From: CAMEON01 sp964427175 | Lineage (GTDB): Bacteria > Bacillota > Clostridia > Oscillospirales > CAG-272 | Assembly: GCA_964427175.1 (NCBI GenBank) | Contig: CAYRTP010000043.1 | Coordinates: 1 to 15,673 of the forward strand | DNA: 15,673 bases | Reading direction: 5' to 3' | Part shown: positions 13,124 to 15,673 of the stretch, one piece after another | Position numbering within the stretch: position 1 is the stretch's first letter | Layout of the letters: each line of letters starts with the position of its first letter | The notes under the pieces: generated by a model | What the model was told of the DNA's origin: nothing | Database searches by the model: none | The model's input: the letters and a program-made list of their open reading frames with translations, nothing else | Program-made: the position numbers and the translations under genes

Positions 13124-14842
13124 ATGCTGGAGTCGTTGCATATTGAAAACGTGGCTGTCATTAAGTCGGTGGACATAGATTTCGCCGACGGACTGTGCGT
13201 GCTGACGGGTGAGACGGGCGCGGGTAAGTCCCTGCTCATCGACAGCGTCAACTGCCTGACGGGCGGGCGGGTCAGCCGTGACCTCATCCGCACGGGAGAG
13301 GATAAGGCCCTGATCAGCGCGGTGTTTTCACCCCCCGAGGGGGAGATCGTCGCGGCTCTGTCCGAGCTGGGCATTGACCTGCCCGCGGGGGACAGCCTCA
13401 TGCTCCAACGGGTCATGAATCGGGACGGACGCTCCATCGCCCGCATCAACGGCCGCGCCGTGACCCAAAGTATTCTGCGGGAGGCGGGAGCCCTCCTCAT
13501 CAACATCCACGGGCAGAGCGACAATCAGAAGCTCATGCAGAAGTCGGCTCATATCGACCTCCTGGATGCTTACTCTCGGGACGAGACGGTGTTTGCCGAC
13601 TACCGCGAGACTTACCTGCAATGGAAGACCATCCGCGAGAAGATCGCCTCCCTACGCCAGGATGAGTCCGAGCGTATCCGCACCCGCGAGATGCTGGAAT
13701 TTCAGATCAAGGACATCGACTCCGCCAAGCTTCGCGCAGGGGAGGAGGAAAAGCTCACCGAACGGCGGGATAAGCTGTTGCATCTGGAGAAGATCAACCG
13801 CCAGGTCACCCTGGCCTGCCGCGCCCTGTGCGACGGGGAAAAATCCACCGTCATGAGTCTCTGCGACCGCGCTGAGTCGGCTCTTGCCCAGATCGCCCCC
13901 ATCATTCCCGAATGCGACGGACTGATGGAACGGTTGGCCGTCATCCGTGCCGAGGCCGAGGACTTAGCCGACCGCATTCGCGAGTTTGGGGACGAGGACG
14001 TGGGGGATCCCACCGCCGAGCTGGATAAGCTGGAGGGACGGTTGGATACCATTACCAGGCTCTCCCGCAAGTACGGCGAGGATATCCCCGCCATCTTGGC
14101 CTTCCGCGACAAAGCCGCCGAACGGCTGGAGGAGATCGACACCGCCGACGATCGTATTGCCGACTACGAAAACGAGCTTTCTGCTCTGACCCAAAAGCTG
14201 ACCGACCTGGCCGCCGAGCTGACCGCCCATCGTATAGCCGCCGCGACCCGCTTGGGAGCCGAGGTACAGGAGTCCCTGGCCTTCTTGGATATGCCCAAGG
14301 TGCGGTTTGAGGTGGCGGTTACCCCGCGGGGGACCTTCGGCGGAAACGGAGCCGACGAGGTGGAGTTCCTCATTGCCTCCAACCCGGGGGAGCCTTTAGG
14401 CTCCATGATCCGCATCGCCTCGGGCGGTGAGCTGTCCCGCATCATGCTGGCCATCCGCAGTGTACTGAACCAGCGGTACGGGGTCCCTACTGCCATCTAC
14501 GACGAGGTGGATACGGGTATTTCGGGCCGCACCGCCCGTAAGGTGGGCATCAAGCTGGCCAATATTGCCTCTGCGTCGGAGGGAGCGGCGCGTCAGCCGC
14601 GTCAGCAGGTGATCTGCGTGACCCACTCGGCCCAGATCGCGTCCTTGGCGGACGCGCATTACGTCATTGAAAAGCGGGAGACCGCCGCTGAGGACGGCAC
14701 CCTCCGCGCCGAGACCTCGGTGCGTCCCATCGAGGAGGCCGACCGCGTGGAGGAGATCGCCCGCATTCTGGGCGGATTGGACATCACCGACTCCCAGCGG
14801 GCCGCCGCGCGGGAGCTGATTGTAGAAAAGGAAAGATTATGA
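13124..14842 (+). CDS. recN: DNA repair protein RecN
   Basis: A 572-aa SMC-like ATPase that acts early in double-strand break repair and promotes cohesion and recombination with RecA. The N-terminal half-domain has Walker A GETGAGKS (29-36). Two long helical arms (about 160-370) form the coiled coil. The C-terminal half-domain has the ABC signature SGGELSR (433-439) and Walker B AIYDEVDTGISG (Asp460, Glu461), followed by ICVTHSAQIASLADAHYVIEK. A short Ala/Gln-rich insertion (ASEGAARQPRQ) precedes the last strand. ATG 13124 is chosen because AAAGGAGGT (13104-13112) lies upstream and the family starts with MLESLHIENVAVI; an in-frame ATG at 13088 lies before that site. Its stop overlaps ybaK as ATGA. 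Confidence 0.96.
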   Translation: MLESLHIENVAVIKSVDIDFADGLCVLTGETGAGKSLLIDSVNCLTGGRVSRDLIRTGEDKALISAVFSPPEGEIVAALSELGIDLPAGDSLMLQRVMNRDGRSIARINGRAVTQSILREAGALLINIHGQSDNQKLMQKSAHIDLLDAYSRDETVFADYRETYLQWKTIREKIASLRQDESERIRTREMLEFQIKDIDSAKLRAGEEEKLTERRDKLLHLEKINRQVTLACRALCDGEKSTVMSLCDRAESALAQIAPIIPECDGLMERLAVIRAEAEDLADRIREFGDEDVGDPTAELDKLEGRLDTITRLSRKYGEDIPAILAFRDKAAERLEEIDTADDRIADYENELSALTQKLTDLAAELTAHRIAAATRLGAEVQESLAFLDMPKVRFEVAVTPRGTFGGNGADEVEFLIASNPGEPLGSMIRIASGGELSRIMLAIRSVLNQRYGVPTAIYDEVDTGISGRTARKVGIKLANIASASEGAARQPRQQVICVTHSAQIASLADAHYVIEKRETAAEDGTLRAETSVRPIEEADRVEEIARILGGLDITDSQRAAARELIVEKERL

Positions 14843-15321
14843 GCAAAGCAACACCCAAAACCAACGCCATGCGTCAGCTGGACGCTGCCAAGATCCCCTA
14901 CGAGGTGCTGACCTACGAGGTGGACGAGTCCGACCTGTCGGGCACCCACATCGCCGCCCAGATCGGTCTGCCCCTGCCCATGGTATTCAAGACCCTGGTG
15001 GCCAAGGGGGACAAGACGGGACATTTGGTGTTCTGCATCCCCGTAGACAAGGAAATCGACCTGAAGGCCGCCGCCTCGCTGACGGGGAACAAGAAGATCG
15101 AGATGGTCCACGTCAAGGACCTGCTGGGCCTGACGGGCTACATCCGCGGCGGATGCTCTCCCATCGGCATGAAGAAGAAATTCCCCACCTATTTTGACGC
15201 TACCGCCGCCGAGCATGAAAAGATCACGGTCAGCGCGGGAGTCCGCGGCGCGCAGATGCTTCTTGAGCGGGAGACACTGGTGAAGTTCGTGGAGGGGAAA
15301 TTGATTGACGTGGCGAGGTGA
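14839..15321 (+). CDS. ybaK: YbaK/EbsC-type Cys-tRNA(Pro)/aminoacyl-tRNA deacylase
   Basis: A 160-aa trans-editing enzyme that hydrolyses mischarged tRNA, typically Cys-tRNA(Pro), in the cytoplasm. The conserved substrate-binding lysine is Lys51 in MVFKTLV, and GYIRGGCSPIGMKKKFPTYFD is the strongest family signature. Length matches YbaK (about 159 aa) and there is no ProRS fusion. It begins inside the recN stop codon (ATGA), so translation is coupled. YbaK is not the usual neighbour of recN in spore-forming Bacillota, where spoIVB and spo0A follow. No clear terminator follows; a strong promoter begins 25 bases after its stop. Confidence 0.94.
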   Translation: MSKATPKTNAMRQLDAAKIPYEVLTYEVDESDLSGTHIAAQIGLPLPMVFKTLVAKGDKTGHLVFCIPVDKEIDLKAAASLTGNKKIEMVHVKDLLGLTGYIRGGCSPIGMKKKFPTYFDATAAEHEKITVSAGVRGAQMLLERETLVKFVEGKLIDVAR

Positions 15322-15345
15322 GGGGGACTTTTTTCGATTTCACTC

Positions 15346-15374
15346 TTGACAAATGAGAGAAAAACTGTTATAAT
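15346..15374 (+). promoter_or_regulatory. Perfect consensus promoter with extended -10
   Basis: TTGACA (15346-15351) and TATAAT (15369-15374) are both perfect, with a 17-base spacer, and TGT immediately before the -10 makes an extended -10. This is the strongest promoter in the window. The predicted start is at 15381, the first G of a structured RNA, with no credible protein gene before the window end. Confidence 0.9.
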
Positions 15375-15380
15375 AATATT

Positions 15381-15450
15381 GGGGACAGGTAACAGGCGTG
15401 TCGCCTTTCGTCAAGAAAGATTGTATCGCCCATGACGCTTGTCTCCTTTT
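15381..15450 (+). ncRNA. Candidate small structured RNA (three-way junction)
   Basis: P1 pairs GGGGACAGG (15381-15389) with CTTGTCTCC (15438-15446), nine pairs including two G-U. P2 is AGGCG-TGT-CGCCT (15394-15406). P3 pairs CGTCA (15409-15413) with TGACG (15433-15437) and abuts P1. A TTTT run follows at 15447-15450. The RNA would begin exactly at the first base of P1. An alternative fold exists: CTTTC (15405-15409) with GAAAG (15415-15419), freeing GGCG (15395-15398) to pair with CGCC (15427-15430). No known riboswitch, 6S, SRP or tmRNA signature is recognised. It may be a free small RNA or the leader of a gene beyond the window. Confidence 0.5.
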
Positions 15451-15497
15451 GATTTGTCTTGAACGGTATGGAATCACTCGAAAAAAGGGATGCCACC

Positions 15498-15590
15498 GTA
15501 GGGCGGGGGCTTGCTCCCGCCGTTTCGACCCAAAATTGATACGATCTTTTGTTTTTTAGAAATTTCGGCGGGAGCAAGCCCCCGCCCTAC
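15498..15590. repeat. Interspersed inverted repeat with 25-bp perfect arms
   Basis: The left arm (15498-15522, starting GTAGGGCGGGGGCTTGC) and right arm (15566-15590, ending CCCCCGCCCTAC) are exact inverted copies separated by a 43-base AT-rich loop. Each arm also contains its own GGCGGG...CCCGCC hairpin. I recognise the GCGGGGGCTTGCTCCCGC type as a common non-coding repeat in gut Clostridia. It lies in a 352-base gene-free stretch, downstream of the candidate RNA. Confidence 0.85.
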
Positions 15591-15623
15591 CGCGTCGTTA
15601 CGCTGATACCCCGCAGGAAATTT

Positions 15624-15632
15624 TGATATAAT
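15624..15632 (+). promoter_or_regulatory. Extended -10 promoter candidate
   Basis: TGATATAAT gives a TGn extension and a perfect TATAAT (15627-15632). No good -35 is present at 16-18 bases (TGATAC at 15604-15609 is the nearest). It would transcribe toward the window end, into a gene not visible here. Confidence 0.45.
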
Positions 15633-15648
15633 CCCCTTAGAGTAGACA

Positions 15649-15673
15649 CTTGAAAAAACAAAAAGTTTTCAAG
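15649..15673. repeat. Inverted repeat at the window edge
   Basis: CTTGAAAA (15649-15656) and TTTTCAAG (15666-15673) form an 8-bp perfect stem with a 9-base A-rich loop, about ten bases after the start point predicted for the extended -10 promoter. It may continue outside the window, so an operator or leader hairpin cannot be distinguished. Confidence 0.5.

Noticed and set aside
15368..15577. 69-aa open frame on the minus strand and a 23-aa plus-strand ORF at 15468
   Set aside because: Both run through the inverted-repeat arm, lack family similarity and ribosome sites, and overlap the candidate RNA or repeat.

Overview
The window is a GC-rich stretch of a Bacillota chromosome, most likely from a Clostridia lineage such as Oscillospirales or a relative. 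The evidence is the gene order nusB...xseA-xseB-ispA...tlyA-nadK-argR-recN, strong AGGAGG-type ribosome binding sites, lipoprotein signal peptides, a CsoR copper sensor, and two families of interspersed palindromic repeats of a kind I associate with gut Clostridia. This placement is an inference from content; no rRNA or other marker is present.

Region 1 (1-5767) is a copper-handling locus split by a secreted-protein cassette. The minus strand carries the N-terminal 513 codons of a CopA-type Cu+ P-type ATPase, cut by the window edge, and about 3.9 kb away a complete csoR. The csoR promoter is a perfect TTGACA-N17-TATAAT. One 17-bp CsoR-type palindrome fills its spacer and a second covers the start point. 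Between copA and csoR, on the plus strand, lies a two-gene unit with its own promoter (1574-1602) and terminator (5365-5392): a 725-aa right-handed beta-helix lipoprotein (carbohydrate-active type) and a 482-aa lipoprotein resembling a sugar-type extracellular solute-binding protein. No permease or ATPase accompanies them.

Region 2 (5873-15321) is one long plus-strand housekeeping operon with tight spacing and several overlaps, starting at a TTGACT-N17-TATAAT promoter. Order: nusB (transcription antitermination), a TsaD/Kae1-like protein of unknown role, xseA and xseB (exonuclease VII), an ispA-type prenyl diphosphate synthase, a divergent PAP2 membrane protein, tlyA (S4/rRNA 2'-O-methyltransferase), nadK, argR, recN and a YbaK-type aminoacyl-tRNA deacylase. 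Compared with the classical Bacillota cluster, dxs is missing between ispA and tlyA (a PAP2 protein occupies the slot), and neither sporulation flank (spoIIIA/asp23 upstream, spoIVB-spo0A downstream) is present. The only large gap inside the operon (12334-12574) holds a chain of overlapping inverted repeats, including a perfect 28-bp palindrome, followed by a 96-bp interspersed palindromic element.

Region 3 (15322-15673) has no credible protein gene. It contains a perfect consensus promoter with an extended -10. Seven bases after its -10 begins a sequence that folds as a compact three-way junction (15381-15446) ending in a short T-run, which is the best candidate here for an undescribed small RNA or riboswitch-like leader. 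It is followed by a 25-bp-arm inverted repeat, a second extended -10 element, and an inverted repeat at the window edge.
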